NCBI GenBank assembly: GCA_030684775.1
Contig: JAUXXW010000091.1
Coordinates: forward strand, 1-54,894
Direction of reading: 5' to 3'
Length of the DNA stretch: 54,894 nucleotides
Source: Pseudomonadota bacterium
GTDB lineage: Bacteria; Pseudomonadota; Gammaproteobacteria; Burkholderiales; Thiobacillaceae
The notes under the pieces were generated by a model that saw only the letters and a program-made list of their open reading frames with translations, had not been told where the DNA came from and did no database searches. Both the position numbers and the translations under genes were made by a program. Each line of letters begins with the position of its first letter. Position 1 is the stretch's first letter. This document shows, piece by piece, positions 8,851 to 16,885 of this stretch.

Positions 8851-9717
8851 TCACGAACGAACCGCACTCCCGACGATCAGCAGGCTGACCCCGACCAGGC
8901 AGGCACCGGCCATGCGTTGTCGCCATCCGTCGCGCTCTTTCAGCCAGAGCACGCCCAGGAGCACCGTCAACACGATGCCTGCATTGGTCAGCGTCACGAT
9001 GTAGGCGGCGGGCAGATGGCGCATCGAGGCGATCACCAGCGCGTAGGCCGTACCGACACCCAGCGATCCGACCAGGAGCGGGAAGATGCCGGGGATTTTT
9101 TCGGGCGTCCAGCGGCGCACCGCCCGCCACTGCTCAAGACTGAGGAACACCCAGCCAATCGCATAGGTCGCGCAGACATAACCGAGCGTGCTGGCCATAT
9201 CAGGCAGGTGCGGCGCAGCCGCCTTGTCGCTCAGGCTATACAGGGCGGTCATCAAAGCGGCCAGCGCCGCGTAGGGCCATGCCTGACGCAGCCGCGCCGC
9301 ACCCTCACGCGCGCTGGTGGCGATCAGCCACAAACCGGCCACACCGATGAGTATCCCGCCCCAGGATAGCAGCGTGAAGCTGCGGTCAAAGACCACAAAC
9401 TCAAGCACGGCAATCAACAGCGGCGCGCTGCGTGCCAAGGGATAGACGGCGCTTGCCGGTGCCAGCGCGTAGGCGCGGCGCAAAGCCACGAAGTACACGC
9501 CATTGGCGATGCCGGTGATCGCCGCGCTGAGGCCGAGCTGCGGCGTCTGTTCAGCCGCGCGGATGAAGTCTGCCAAAGTGAACGGCGCGAACAGCAGAAC
9601 GTGCAGCCCGACTATCCACCACAAGAAGTTGGCCTCGGGCGGGCTACGCCGCGCCAGAAGATTCCATGCAACATGCAGCAGGACAGCCAGACCGACTGCC
9701 GCCAGCGGCGTCAGCAC
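8851..9717 (-). CDS. EamA/DMT-family inner-membrane transporter
   Basis: 288 residues, almost entirely hydrophobic, with about ten membrane helices in two EamA repeats (roughly residues 3-135 and 150-285). Features include an N-terminal LHVAWNLLARR and a conserved Pro-rich helix LAPASAVYPLARSAPLL. It overlaps phnP by seven bases and ends the phn operon, so it is probably co-transcribed; a role in exporting or importing a C-P lyase-related metabolite is possible but unproven. DMT proteins carry many different small molecules, so the substrate cannot be read from the sequence. Confidence 0.85.
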   Translation of the reverse strand: MLTPLAAVGLAVLLHVAWNLLARRSPPEANFLWWIVGLHVLLFAPFTLADFIRAAEQTPQLGLSAAITGIANGVYFVALRRAYALAPASAVYPLARSAPLLIAVLEFVVFDRSFTLLSWGGILIGVAGLWLIATSAREGAARLRQAWPYAALAALMTALYSLSDKAAAPHLPDMASTLGYVCATYAIGWVFLSLEQWRAVRRWTPEKIPGIFPLLVGSLGVGTAYALVIASMRHLPAAYIVTLTNAGIVLTVLLGVLWLKERDGWRQRMAGACLVGVSLLIVGSAVRS

Positions 9718-10472
9718 TGAGCGCCGATATCGAGCATGGCGCCGTCGCGCGCCAACGACACCCGACCCGCCAGCGCATCCGGGTGATCGATCAGCCAGGC
9801 ATCCAGTTGGTGGCCGATGTGCATTAGCACAAGCTGGCTGGCCGGATACGCCTCGCTCAAGGCGAGCGCTTCGGGCAGGTCGAAATGGTTGCGCGCGTCG
9901 ATCACGCCTGGCGGATAGGTACAGTCCAGGCAGATAGTATGCGGTTGCCAGCTTTGCAGAAATTCAGCGGTTTTCGGCGGCAGTTCGCGGCTGTCAGTCA
10001 AATAAGCCAAGCGTACCCCGTCATGCTCGATGCAGTAACCCAGCGTCGGTTTGGAATGCACCAAGGGTATGGGCGTGATGCGAACCCCACCTATTTCAAA
10101 TGTTTCAAACTTGGTGAGGTGCGTGAACTGGAACGGCCCCGGATGTTTGTACAAATCCGCACATCCCTCCGAGTCGTGCGGCGCGTACACGTCGAGCGCG
10201 CCGATGCCCCAGCGCCAGTGAAACAATCCCTGCACGTGGTCGGCATGAAAGTGGGTGAGGAGAATTGCCGACAACGCGCCCGGCGCAAAGCGCTCGGCCA
10301 CGTCCATTACCCCGGCATCGAGCAGCAATCGCACGCCGCCCGCTTCGACCAGCGCGCAGTTGGGGCGGCGCACAAAACGCGGGTCGGCATGGGCGCGTTG
10401 GCAGGCCGGGCAATCGCAACCCCACAGCGGCACGCCGCCTGCCGCACCGGTGCCAAGGAAGCTTAAGCGCAT
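9711..10472 (-). CDS. phnP: PhnP, phosphoribosyl 1,2-cyclic phosphate phosphodiesterase
   Basis: 253 residues of the metallo-beta-lactamase fold. HFHADH at residues 74-79 binds the two catalytic metals, and His residues at LVHSKP and LMHIGH complete the site. Cys19, Cys21 and Cys24 (GCDCPAC) match the extra structural zinc site of PhnP. It opens the 5-phosphoribosyl 1,2-cyclic phosphate left by C-P lyase to ribose 1,5-bisphosphate, the substrate of PhnN. The start overlaps the end of phnN by ten bases. Confidence 0.95.
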   Translation of the reverse strand: MRLSFLGTGAAGGVPLWGCDCPACQRAHADPRFVRRPNCALVEAGGVRLLLDAGVMDVAERFAPGALSAILLTHFHADHVQGLFHWRWGIGALDVYAPHDSEGCADLYKHPGPFQFTHLTKFETFEIGGVRITPIPLVHSKPTLGYCIEHDGVRLAYLTDSRELPPKTAEFLQSWQPHTICLDCTYPPGVIDARNHFDLPEALALSEAYPASQLVLMHIGHQLDAWLIDHPDALAGRVSLARDGAMLDIGAQC

Positions 10473-11035
10473 GTTGCCACCTGCGACTGAGCGCGAATGA
10501 GTGCCACGAACACCGGGCCGGTTTCACTCAGTGGTGCGTTGTTGGGCAGGCGCAGCAGTTGCGGATGGCACAAATTTTTGAACGCTTCAGCACGGGTCAG
10601 CCGCACTTCTATGTCAGAAGAACTTTCCCGCCCCCGTGACTGTAGACGCTCACGCAGTACCTCGGTTGAAACTTCAATCAGCACCGGTTTCAGTTCATCA
10701 TATTTTTTGGAAGCCTCATCCAGGTATTCCCGTGAACCATTGACCACTACCGTCAGGCCTTTCGCGAGCCAGTGGTTAAGCTCACAGCCCAGTCCATAGC
10801 GCAGACCGTGGCTGCGCCAATGCATGGCGAACAGATTGCGCGCCAGCCGCGCCTCAAACTCCGCCTCGCTGAGCGCGACATGGTTTTCTCCGCCCGCATG
10901 GGAAGGGCGGGTGATGTAACGGTGCGCGAACACCACATCCGCATCGCCCGCCAGCGCTTCGCGGGCGATCTGCATCAGGCTGTCTTTGCCACTGCCGGAG
11001 GCACCGATCACATAAAGCAGGATGCCACGGGGCAT
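10463..11035 (-). CDS. phnN: PhnN, ribose 1,5-bisphosphate phosphokinase
   Basis: 190 residues. The P-loop GASGSGKD is at residues 11-18. A guanylate kinase-like core follows (RYITRPSHAGGENHVALSE, then HGLRYGLG), typical of PhnN. It phosphorylates ribose 1,5-bisphosphate to PRPP, returning the sugar to nucleotide synthesis. The start at 11035 directly follows the phnM stop (TGACATG) and gives the family length. An ATG at 11047 would add MGAD and overlap phnM by 11 bases; neither start has a strong ribosome site, so coupling is likely. Confidence 0.93.
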   Translation of the reverse strand: MPRGILLYVIGASGSGKDSLMQIAREALAGDADVVFAHRYITRPSHAGGENHVALSEAEFEARLARNLFAMHWRSHGLRYGLGCELNHWLAKGLTVVVNGSREYLDEASKKYDELKPVLIEVSTEVLRERLQSRGRESSSDIEVRLTRAEAFKNLCHPQLLRLPNNAPLSETGPVFVALIRAQSQVATCA

Positions 11036-11036
11036 G

Positions 11037-12197
11037 TCAGCGCCCATGATCGTAAGCGAGCGTTAATGCGGGCACGCCCGCCGACCACACCCGCGCCGCT
11101 TGCGGCAGATTGCCCAAGGTGCGCACAGCCACCAGATCGGCGCGTTTGCCCACCGCAATTTCTCCCCGGTCGGAGAGACCCACGGCGCGTGCCGGGTTGC
11201 GCGTGACCAGCGCCACGGCTTCATGCAAGGGGATGCCCGCCAGTTCCGGCAGGCGCAATACGGCGGGCAAGAGTGCTGCGGGGGAGTAGTCGCCGCACAG
11301 GCAGTCGGCCACGTTGGCGAGCACCGCATCCAGCGCCCGCATCGAGCCGGACTGGCTCTTGCCGCGCAGGAGGTTGGGCGCGCCGAACAGGGTCGCCAGC
11401 CCCGCCGCGCGCGCCGCCTGGGCGGTTTCCAGATTGACGGGGAATTCGGACACCGCCACTCCAAGCCCTTTCACGATGCCGATCTTTTCGGGGCGGTCGT
11501 CATCGTGGCTAGCCAGCGGCACGCCGGCCGCACGGGCTGCGGTGCTCAAGGTCGCCATACGCTCGAACGCGCCCGCGCCATGCGCCAATTTGTCCGCCAG
11601 CAGCGCCTCGATCTCGGCAGCGTCTTTCTTGTAGGTGCGGGCGAGGTAGTTGCGGTAGGCATCCACGTCCTTGAACTGCCCCTGGCCGGGGGTGTGATCC
11701 ATAAAGGACAGCAAATGCACTTCGCCCTTGGCAATCAACTCATGCAACACCGGCGGCGCGGTGATGTCGGTGATTTCGTAGCGGGCATGGACGCGGTTGT
11801 CGATCAGCGCGTGCGCCTGCCAGGCATGAATGGCGCGCGCCAGTTCGGCGGCGGTGGCGTTGTTGCGCACGCCCAGCTCGGCGTTGGCGAACGACAGCGC
11901 ATGAAACACCGTGGTAATGCCCGCTGCGGCGTTGCGCTTGTCGGCCTGGGCGCAGGCGAAATCGAAGGGGAAATGCACGCCGGGGCGCGGTTCGGCTTCC
12001 TTTTCCAGCGCATCGCAGTGCAGGTCGATCATGCCCGGTATCAGCATGCAGCCTTTCAGCGAGACTTCGGTTGCGCTTGGATGGTAGGCGGGGTCGATGG
12101 CCGTGATGACACCTTCTTCTATCAACACGGTGGCATCGTTCAGGGTTTCGTTGGGCAGTACGACCTGCGCGCCGGTCAGGTAAAGAGCGTGTTTCAT
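11037..12197 (-). CDS. phnM: PhnM, alpha-D-ribose 1-methylphosphonate 5-triphosphate diphosphatase
   Basis: 386 residues, an amidohydrolase-fold enzyme. The metal motif reads GMIDLHCDALEKE (His60, Asp62), with later metal ligands in SHDDDRPEKI. The C terminus has the usual ADLVAVR strand return. It removes pyrophosphate from the ribose-phosphonate triphosphate made by PhnGHIL, leaving the PhnJ substrate. The ATG at 12197 overlaps the phnL stop as ATGA. The frame upstream of it lies within phnL and is not coding here. Confidence 0.95.
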   Translation of the reverse strand: MKHALYLTGAQVVLPNETLNDATVLIEEGVITAIDPAYHPSATEVSLKGCMLIPGMIDLHCDALEKEAEPRPGVHFPFDFACAQADKRNAAAGITTVFHALSFANAELGVRNNATAAELARAIHAWQAHALIDNRVHARYEITDITAPPVLHELIAKGEVHLLSFMDHTPGQGQFKDVDAYRNYLARTYKKDAAEIEALLADKLAHGAGAFERMATLSTAARAAGVPLASHDDDRPEKIGIVKGLGVAVSEFPVNLETAQAARAAGLATLFGAPNLLRGKSQSGSMRALDAVLANVADCLCGDYSPAALLPAVLRLPELAGIPLHEAVALVTRNPARAVGLSDRGEIAVGKRADLVAVRTLGNLPQAARVWSAGVPALTLAYDHGR

Positions 12198-12958
12198 GCA
12201 ATGACCTCGATGGTTTCTTCGGTAAGCGTGGTTGCGGGCGACGCGAGGGGTGACGAAAGAGGTGACGAAAGAGGTGACGAAAGTTCGGCCACCGCGTCCG
12301 CCAGCCGTTCGACCAGTGCGGGGTGGTGGAAGATGGCGATCATGCCGATGCCGTCCTGTTTCATTTCCTGGATCAGGGTAATGACGTGTTCGGTCGTGGC
12401 GGCATCCAGACTGGCGGTGGGTTCGTCCAGCAACAGCAGGCGCGGCCGGGCGATGAGGCCGCGCGCCAGGTTGATACGCTGTTTTTCTCCGCCGGAGAAC
12501 GTGGCGGGCGGCACCCCCCACAGGCGTTGCGGCACGGCCAGGCGTTCGAGCAGCCCGGCGGCCTGCTTGCGGGCAGCCTCGCGCGTGACACCGCGTATCA
12601 ATAGCGGTTCCGCCACCACGTCCAGCGCCGGTTGACGCGGCAGGCAATGCAGGAACTGGGTGACGAAGCCGATCTCGCGTTGACGCAGTTCGAGGATGTG
12701 ATGTTCACCCGCCAGCGCCAGATCGAGCGTGTGCCCTTCTGCATCGGTGTAAAGCAGGCGCCCGGCGCTGGGCAGATAGGTGCGGTAGATGCCCTTCAAT
12801 ACCGACGATTTGCCCGCGCCGGTCGGGCCGATCAGCGCGGTCAGTTGCCCGGCGCGCACGGTGAGGTTGACATCGGTGGCTGAGGGGATGCTGCGCTGGC
12901 GGCTATGGAGGTAAAACCGTTTGGCGTAGCCTTCGACGCGCAGAATGATGTTGTCCAT
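12194..12958 (-). CDS. phnL: PhnL, ABC-type ATPase of the C-P lyase complex
   Basis: 254 residues. Walker A GPTGAGKS is at 44-51, the ABC signature FSGGEKQ at 154-160, Walker B LLLLDEP at 174-180 and the switch His in IFHHP. PhnL works with PhnGHI to attach the ribose triphosphate to the phosphonate. The C-terminal tail is unusual: a Ser-Ser-Pro-Leu string (about 225-237) encoded by a 12-base tandem repeat and followed by a Thr/Glu-rich end. The tail is outside the ATPase core and probably tolerant of length change. phnK ends ten bases upstream. Confidence 0.95.
   Translation of the reverse strand: MDNIILRVEGYAKRFYLHSRQRSIPSATDVNLTVRAGQLTALIGPTGAGKSSVLKGIYRTYLPSAGRLLYTDAEGHTLDLALAGEHHILELRQREIGFVTQFLHCLPRQPALDVVAEPLLIRGVTREAARKQAAGLLERLAVPQRLWGVPPATFSGGEKQRINLARGLIARPRLLLLDEPTASLDAATTEHVITLIQEMKQDGIGMIAIFHHPALVERLADAVAELSSPLSSPLSSPLASPATTLTEETIEVIA
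12249..12283. repeat. 12-bp tandem repeat (three copies) in phnL
   Basis: Three in-register copies of GGTGACGAAAGA (12249-12260, 12261-12272, 12273-12283; the last lacks one base). On the coding strand they specify repeated Ser-Ser-Pro-Leu near the PhnL C terminus. Because the unit is a multiple of three, copy-number slippage would not break the frame. Confidence 0.9.
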
Positions 12959-12968
12959 TGCTTGATCC

Positions 12969-13802
12969 TTACAAGGCCGAAGCCACCAGCCGCTGGGTAT
13001 AGGCGTGCTGGGGGTCTTCCAGTATCTGATCGGTCAGGCCCGTCTCGATGACGCGGCCGTATTTCATGACCAAAGTGCGTCCGGCCAGCAGCCGCACTAC
13101 GCCCAGGTCGTGGGTCACCACGATCATCGCTGTGCCGAGTTCGTGCTGAATCTCCAGAATCAGATCAAGAATCGCGGCCTGCACGGATAAATCCAGCCCG
13201 GTGGTGACTTCATCCAGGTAGAGCAGCGGTGGCCGGGTGGCCAGCGCCTTGGCGATCTGCACCCGTTGCTGCATCCCGCCGGAGAATTTTTTTGGGTTCT
13301 CGTCCATGCGGTTTTCCAGCACTTCGGTACGCACCAGCAGGCTGCGCGCCCGTTCGCGGATGGCACCGTAATGCGCGACATCGCTCATCAACAGCCGCTC
13401 GGCAATGTTGCCGCCCGCCGATACGTTGAAATTCAGCCCCAGGTGCGGGTTTTGATAGACCATGCCGAAGCGTTTGTTGCGCAGGCCGCGCTGCTGCGCG
13501 GCGTTGAGGCTGTAGAGGTCGTATTGCGCCTCCTCGTCGAAGAAGACCGCCTCGCCCGCGCTCGGCGCATCGTCGAAATACAGCGTCTTGACCACGGTGG
13601 ATTTGCCGCTGCCCGACTCGCCGATGATGCCCAGAATCTCCCCCTGATAGAGATCGAAACTCACACCATGCGCCGCCACCACGCTGCCGCAATGCGGGCA
13701 GATATTGGTGTCGGCCTCGGGGCCGGTGGACTCCAGGCACAGCGGGCAGCCGCGGCCATGAATCTTGGTGAGGTTGTTGACTTCCAGAATCTTGCGGCTC
13801 AT
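12969..13802 (-). CDS. phnK: PhnK, ABC-type ATPase of the C-P lyase complex (Cys4 variant)
   Basis: 277 residues. Walker A GESGSGKS is at 61-68, signature FSGGMQQRVQ at about 173-182, Walker B LLYLDEV at 193-199, and the switch is VVTHD. PhnK docks on the PhnGHIJ core and powers its remodelling. Compared with E. coli PhnK, as I recall it, this protein has about 20 extra residues between the first strand and Walker A that include CPLC (19-22) and CPHC (35-38), four cysteines spaced as in a zinc site. Val follows the Walker B Glu where Pro is usual. The gene overlaps phnJ as ATGA. Confidence 0.95.
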   Translation of the reverse strand: MSRKILEVNNLTKIHGRGCPLCLESTGPEADTNICPHCGSVVAAHGVSFDLYQGEILGIIGESGSGKSTVVKTLYFDDAPSAGEAVFFDEEAQYDLYSLNAAQQRGLRNKRFGMVYQNPHLGLNFNVSAGGNIAERLLMSDVAHYGAIRERARSLLVRTEVLENRMDENPKKFSGGMQQRVQIAKALATRPPLLYLDEVTTGLDLSVQAAILDLILEIQHELGTAMIVVTHDLGVVRLLAGRTLVMKYGRVIETGLTDQILEDPQHAYTQRLVASAL

Positions 13803-14716
13803 GCAACCACCTCGGTGTTCGTTGTTTGAGCGTGACTGGTCTGGCGAGCCAGTTGCTCGTCGCAGTAAGCGGAGTCAGAGCACTGGTAGATTTTTTCGCC
13901 CGCTTCGTTGCTGAATTCATCGAGAAAGCTGTCGGTGGCGCCGCAACGCGAACAGGCTCGGCGGATGCCCGCCGCATCGCGGAAATCCTCCACGCTGAAC
14001 ACCACGTCCTCGAACGCCAGCGGCTCGGCCAGGGTATAAGGCGGCACGGCGTAGATTTTTTTCTCGCGTCCGGCGCCCAGCAGGATCAAGGCCTTCGATT
14101 GGTGCAGCTTGGGCACGTCCCAGCGCGGAATCGGCGAGGGGTCGATGATGTAATGACCGTGGATGCGCGTCGGGTAACGATGCGAGATGGTGATTTCGTC
14201 GAATTTGACGATGTCTTCGTAGAGCTTCACCAACAGGCGCGAATAATCCGCCTCGCCGTGCATGGTTTTGCGGCGTGCTTCGGAAGGCTCCACCACCACC
14301 AGCGCATCCGGGTACGGCACTTGCAGCACCAGTATCTGCGCCTCGGTGAGCGGTTTTTCCGGGATGCGGTGGCGCGACTGAATCAGCGTCGCCGCTTCGG
14401 TCTTTTCGGTGGTGTCCACCCCCGGGCAAGTCATCTGCACAAACTGGCGCAGATTCACGGCGTTGACCGAATCGTCCGAACCCTGGTCGATGACCTTCAG
14501 GGTGTCGCTGCCGCCGACCAGCGACAGGGTCAGTTGCAGACCGCCGGTACCGAAGCCGCGCCCCATCGGCATCTCGCGCGAGGCGTAAGGGGTTTGGTAG
14601 CCGGGGATGCAGATCGCCTTGAGGATGGCGCGGCGCACTTCCTTTTTGGCGTATTCGTCCATGAAGCCGAAGGCATAGCCGGCCTCATCCAGGGGCAATT
14701 CATAGGTGTTGTTCAT
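13799..14716 (-). CDS. phnJ: PhnJ, radical SAM C-P lyase
   Basis: 305 residues. The C-terminal cysteines Cys255, Cys258, Cys279 and Cys285 (spacing 2, 20 and 5) match the PhnJ cluster motif, which binds a 4Fe-4S cluster and S-adenosylmethionine and differs from the CX3CX2C of most radical SAM enzymes. Gly39, in ICIPGYQ, is at the position of the glycyl-radical residue. The enzyme cleaves the C-P bond of ribose 1-phosphonate 5-phosphate, releasing the hydrocarbon and the cyclic phosphate. It overlaps phnI and phnK by four bases at each end, as expected for subunits of one complex. Confidence 0.97.
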   Translation of the reverse strand: MNNTYELPLDEAGYAFGFMDEYAKKEVRRAILKAICIPGYQTPYASREMPMGRGFGTGGLQLTLSLVGGSDTLKVIDQGSDDSVNAVNLRQFVQMTCPGVDTTEKTEAATLIQSRHRIPEKPLTEAQILVLQVPYPDALVVVEPSEARRKTMHGEADYSRLLVKLYEDIVKFDEITISHRYPTRIHGHYIIDPSPIPRWDVPKLHQSKALILLGAGREKKIYAVPPYTLAEPLAFEDVVFSVEDFRDAAGIRRACSRCGATDSFLDEFSNEAGEKIYQCSDSAYCDEQLARQTSHAQTTNTEVVA

Positions 14717-15843
14717 GCGGTGTCCTTTTGCCGCACCGTGTCGATTCCAGCCTTGGCTTGCGTGGTGCGCAAGCGGTCCATGTCGGACTGGAAAGTGACG
14801 TAGTGCGGCATCTTGTAGTGCGAGGCGAAGCCCATCGAGTCCACGCCGTCGACGTGCAGTAGCACGAATTCCGGGTCTTCCGACGGATTGGCCGCGCCGT
14901 CCTTCATGCCTTTTTGCAGCGCCCGGTCAAGAATCGCCATGCTGATGGCCTTGACTTCGTTGTGGCCGAAACAGGCGCCATAGCCCAGGGTGAAGACGGG
15001 CTTGCCGCCGCAGCCTTTACCTTCAGCATCGCCCTCGAACATGGCGACCACTTCGCACTCGGTCATCAATACTTCGCCCGCTTCCATCGGTTCGCCGGTC
15101 ACCGGGTGCGGCAGCATCACCGGCACATAGCCGACCCGAAGTTCCGCAATCGTCGGATGGACGTCGCCGTAGCCGCGCATGTTGGAGTAGGCGATAGCCA
15201 GCAGCGAGCCGGTCTCCGCCCGCGCCATGGTGGCGAGCGCGGCGGCACGCGGCACGGGGAAGATCAGCGGCTGGCGGGTGATGTCGAATGGCGCGCCCGC
15301 GACGGGTTTAAGCGGTGGCAGCAGCCCTTCGGCACGTAGCGCATCGAGCACTTTGGGGAAGCTGTCCGGCAGTTCGGTTTCGGGCGCATCGGCTAAAAAG
15401 CGGCGGGCAATGGCGCGGAAATCTTCCGGGTTTTCGTCCACCAGACCCAGATCAAGCAGGCGCAGGGCGTAGTCGTAAGTCGGCCCCAGCATCTGGCCGC
15501 CGGGGATGTCCTTGAAAGCGGAGGAAATACGACGGATGACGCGCATGTGCGCGGTATTTTGCGGTGGCGTCTCCAGCAGGCGCGGCTTGGTCGAACGATA
15601 GGCGCGCAGCGCAAACGCCGCCTCCAGGGTGTCGCCCTGGAACTGCTTGATGGCCAGCGCCGCCAGTTTGGGGTGATACAGGCCACCCTCGGACACCACC
15701 CGCGAGACCAGCAGGCGCAACTGGCCTTCGATGGCATCCAGTACGAGCGGCTCGGCGTGCTCGCTGCCTGCACGCAGCATGTCCGTTGCGGCAGCCGCCC
15801 CCTCGATGGCGGCCTTGCCGCCTTTGATCGCGACATAGCCCAT
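14713..15843 (-). CDS. phnI: PhnI, C-P lyase core subunit (nucleosidase)
   Basis: 376 residues from the ATG at 15843, beginning MGYVAIKGGKAAIEGA, a typical PhnI start. Conserved blocks include RVVSEGGLYHPKLAALAIKQ, MRVIRRISSAFKDIPGGQMLGPTYDYALRLLDLGL and LLHVDGVDSMGFASHYKMPHYVTFQ near the end. PhnI displaces adenine from ATP with help from PhnG, H and L to form the ribose-phosphonate triphosphate. It starts on the last base of the phnH stop (TAATG). The frame further upstream is phnH in another reading and is excluded. Confidence 0.96.
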   Translation of the reverse strand: MGYVAIKGGKAAIEGAAAATDMLRAGSEHAEPLVLDAIEGQLRLLVSRVVSEGGLYHPKLAALAIKQFQGDTLEAAFALRAYRSTKPRLLETPPQNTAHMRVIRRISSAFKDIPGGQMLGPTYDYALRLLDLGLVDENPEDFRAIARRFLADAPETELPDSFPKVLDALRAEGLLPPLKPVAGAPFDITRQPLIFPVPRAAALATMARAETGSLLAIAYSNMRGYGDVHPTIAELRVGYVPVMLPHPVTGEPMEAGEVLMTECEVVAMFEGDAEGKGCGGKPVFTLGYGACFGHNEVKAISMAILDRALQKGMKDGAANPSEDPEFVLLHVDGVDSMGFASHYKMPHYVTFQSDMDRLRTTQAKAGIDTVRQKDTA

Positions 15844-16418
15844 TAGTAACCTTCCCAGACAATGTGAGTGGTGCGCGGCAACGCCGCGAAATGCGCGGCA
15901 TCGCACAGGATGATGTCCACACCCAGCGGATAGGCCGACACCCAGTCTGCCCGCCGCGCGATCCAGTCCGGGTGCAAGCCCTGCATCACCAGCCGGCTTT
16001 GCGAGGCGATCCCTGGCCCGGTCAGAAACAAAGGCGACCCCGTGCCCAGTTGCTCGACTTCGAGCAGCAGCGTCGCGCCGAACTCGGGGGATTCCAGGCT
16101 GCCGAGCGCGGGCGTGAAATCCGGCGCACGCGCGGCATCGGCGACGACAAAGCGTGCCTGCTCGGGCGCGGCGGCGCTGGCCATCAGGCGCAGCCCGTCT
16201 TCTGGCGCGATCAGCCCGTGCGGGTCGGCCAGATCCACCTCGCCATCCAGCAGCGTGGCCAGAATCGCGAGGCGTGCGGTCGTGCCGCTGTCAGCGGCGT
16301 CAAGCAGACGGCCGGGGTAAGCAAAGGCCTCCAGCAGGCGGCGGAACAGCCGTTGCTGGGTGTGCGATTGCCATATGGACAAAACGGTCAAATCGGTCAA
16401 ATCGGTCATGGCGGTCAT
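15843..16418 (-). CDS. phnH: PhnH, C-P lyase core subunit
   Basis: 191 residues of the PhnH family. Its conserved features include QRLFRRLLEAFAYPGRL near the N terminus, LLDGEVDLAD, and the C-terminal WVSAYPLGVDIILCDAAHFAALPRTT block. PhnH folds like a PLP-dependent transferase without the cofactor and pairs with PhnJ in the core complex. The extreme N terminus (MTAMTDLTDLTVL) is encoded by a short imperfect repeat of AAATCGGTC on the plus strand (16383-16405), probably slippage. Overlaps tie it to phnG and phnI. Confidence 0.95.
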   Translation of the reverse strand: MTAMTDLTDLTVLSIWQSHTQQRLFRRLLEAFAYPGRLLDAADSGTTARLAILATLLDGEVDLADPHGLIAPEDGLRLMASAAAPEQARFVVADAARAPDFTPALGSLESPEFGATLLLEVEQLGTGSPLFLTGPGIASQSRLVMQGLHPDWIARRADWVSAYPLGVDIILCDAAHFAALPRTTHIVWEGY

Positions 16419-16885
16419 TCGTCTTCCTCTTGCCCCAGGAGGCTGAAATCGACATGGGTGCGGGCAAGCAGGGCGCGGCGCGTTTGCGCGAGTTGTTCAT
16501 GCGCGGCCATGCCTTGCTCCACCAGCGTGGAGGCGGCCTCCCAGCCGGGCAGCCGCGCGGCGAGCACGGCATCGAGCACGGCAATGGCGCGCGCCAGCCG
16601 GGCGCGGTCATCCAGCAGCACCGCGCCGCCTTCGCCCTCTTGTCCGTCGGCGCTCTTCACCCGGACATGGGCGCGGGCGATGGGAATTTCACCCAGGTAA
16701 AAGCCGTCGTTGAGGGCGCTGTCGTGAAGCTGCATCAGCCCCAGCCCGGATTGCGGCAGGGTGATATCCACGACCTCAAGCTCAAGCTCAAGCGTAGCGG
16801 CGGGGGGCCGCACCTGCCCGGCTGGGAGCTGCGCCAGCAATGCGCCCCAGCGGTTGCGTGGTGGGAAATCGGGCGGCAGGTTCAT
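16415..16885 (-). CDS. phnG: PhnG, C-P lyase core subunit
   Basis: 156 residues from the ATG at 16885, which overlaps the phnE stop (ATGA). Characteristic PhnG blocks are PQSGLGLMQLHDSALNDGFYLGE and ARAHVRVKSADGQEGEGGAVLLDD, with an ARAIAVLDAVLAARL helix after them. It forms the small partner of PhnI in the hexa- or octameric core complex and supports its nucleosidase reaction. The frame upstream of 16885 is phnE in another reading and is excluded. The C-terminal end is acidic (GQEEDE). Confidence 0.95.
   Translation of the reverse strand: MNLPPDFPPRNRWGALLAQLPAGQVRPPAATLELELEVVDITLPQSGLGLMQLHDSALNDGFYLGEIPIARAHVRVKSADGQEGEGGAVLLDDRARLARAIAVLDAVLAARLPGWEAASTLVEQGMAAHEQLAQTRRALLARTHVDFSLLGQEEDE

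Noticed and set aside
12249-12283. Possible CRISPR repeat
   Set aside because: Three 12-base units without spacers and inside a coding frame; it is a simple tandem repeat.
11100-12635. A 511-codon plus-strand open frame across phnM and phnL
   Set aside because: Antisense to two certain phn genes; His/Arg/Gln-rich sequence without family features.
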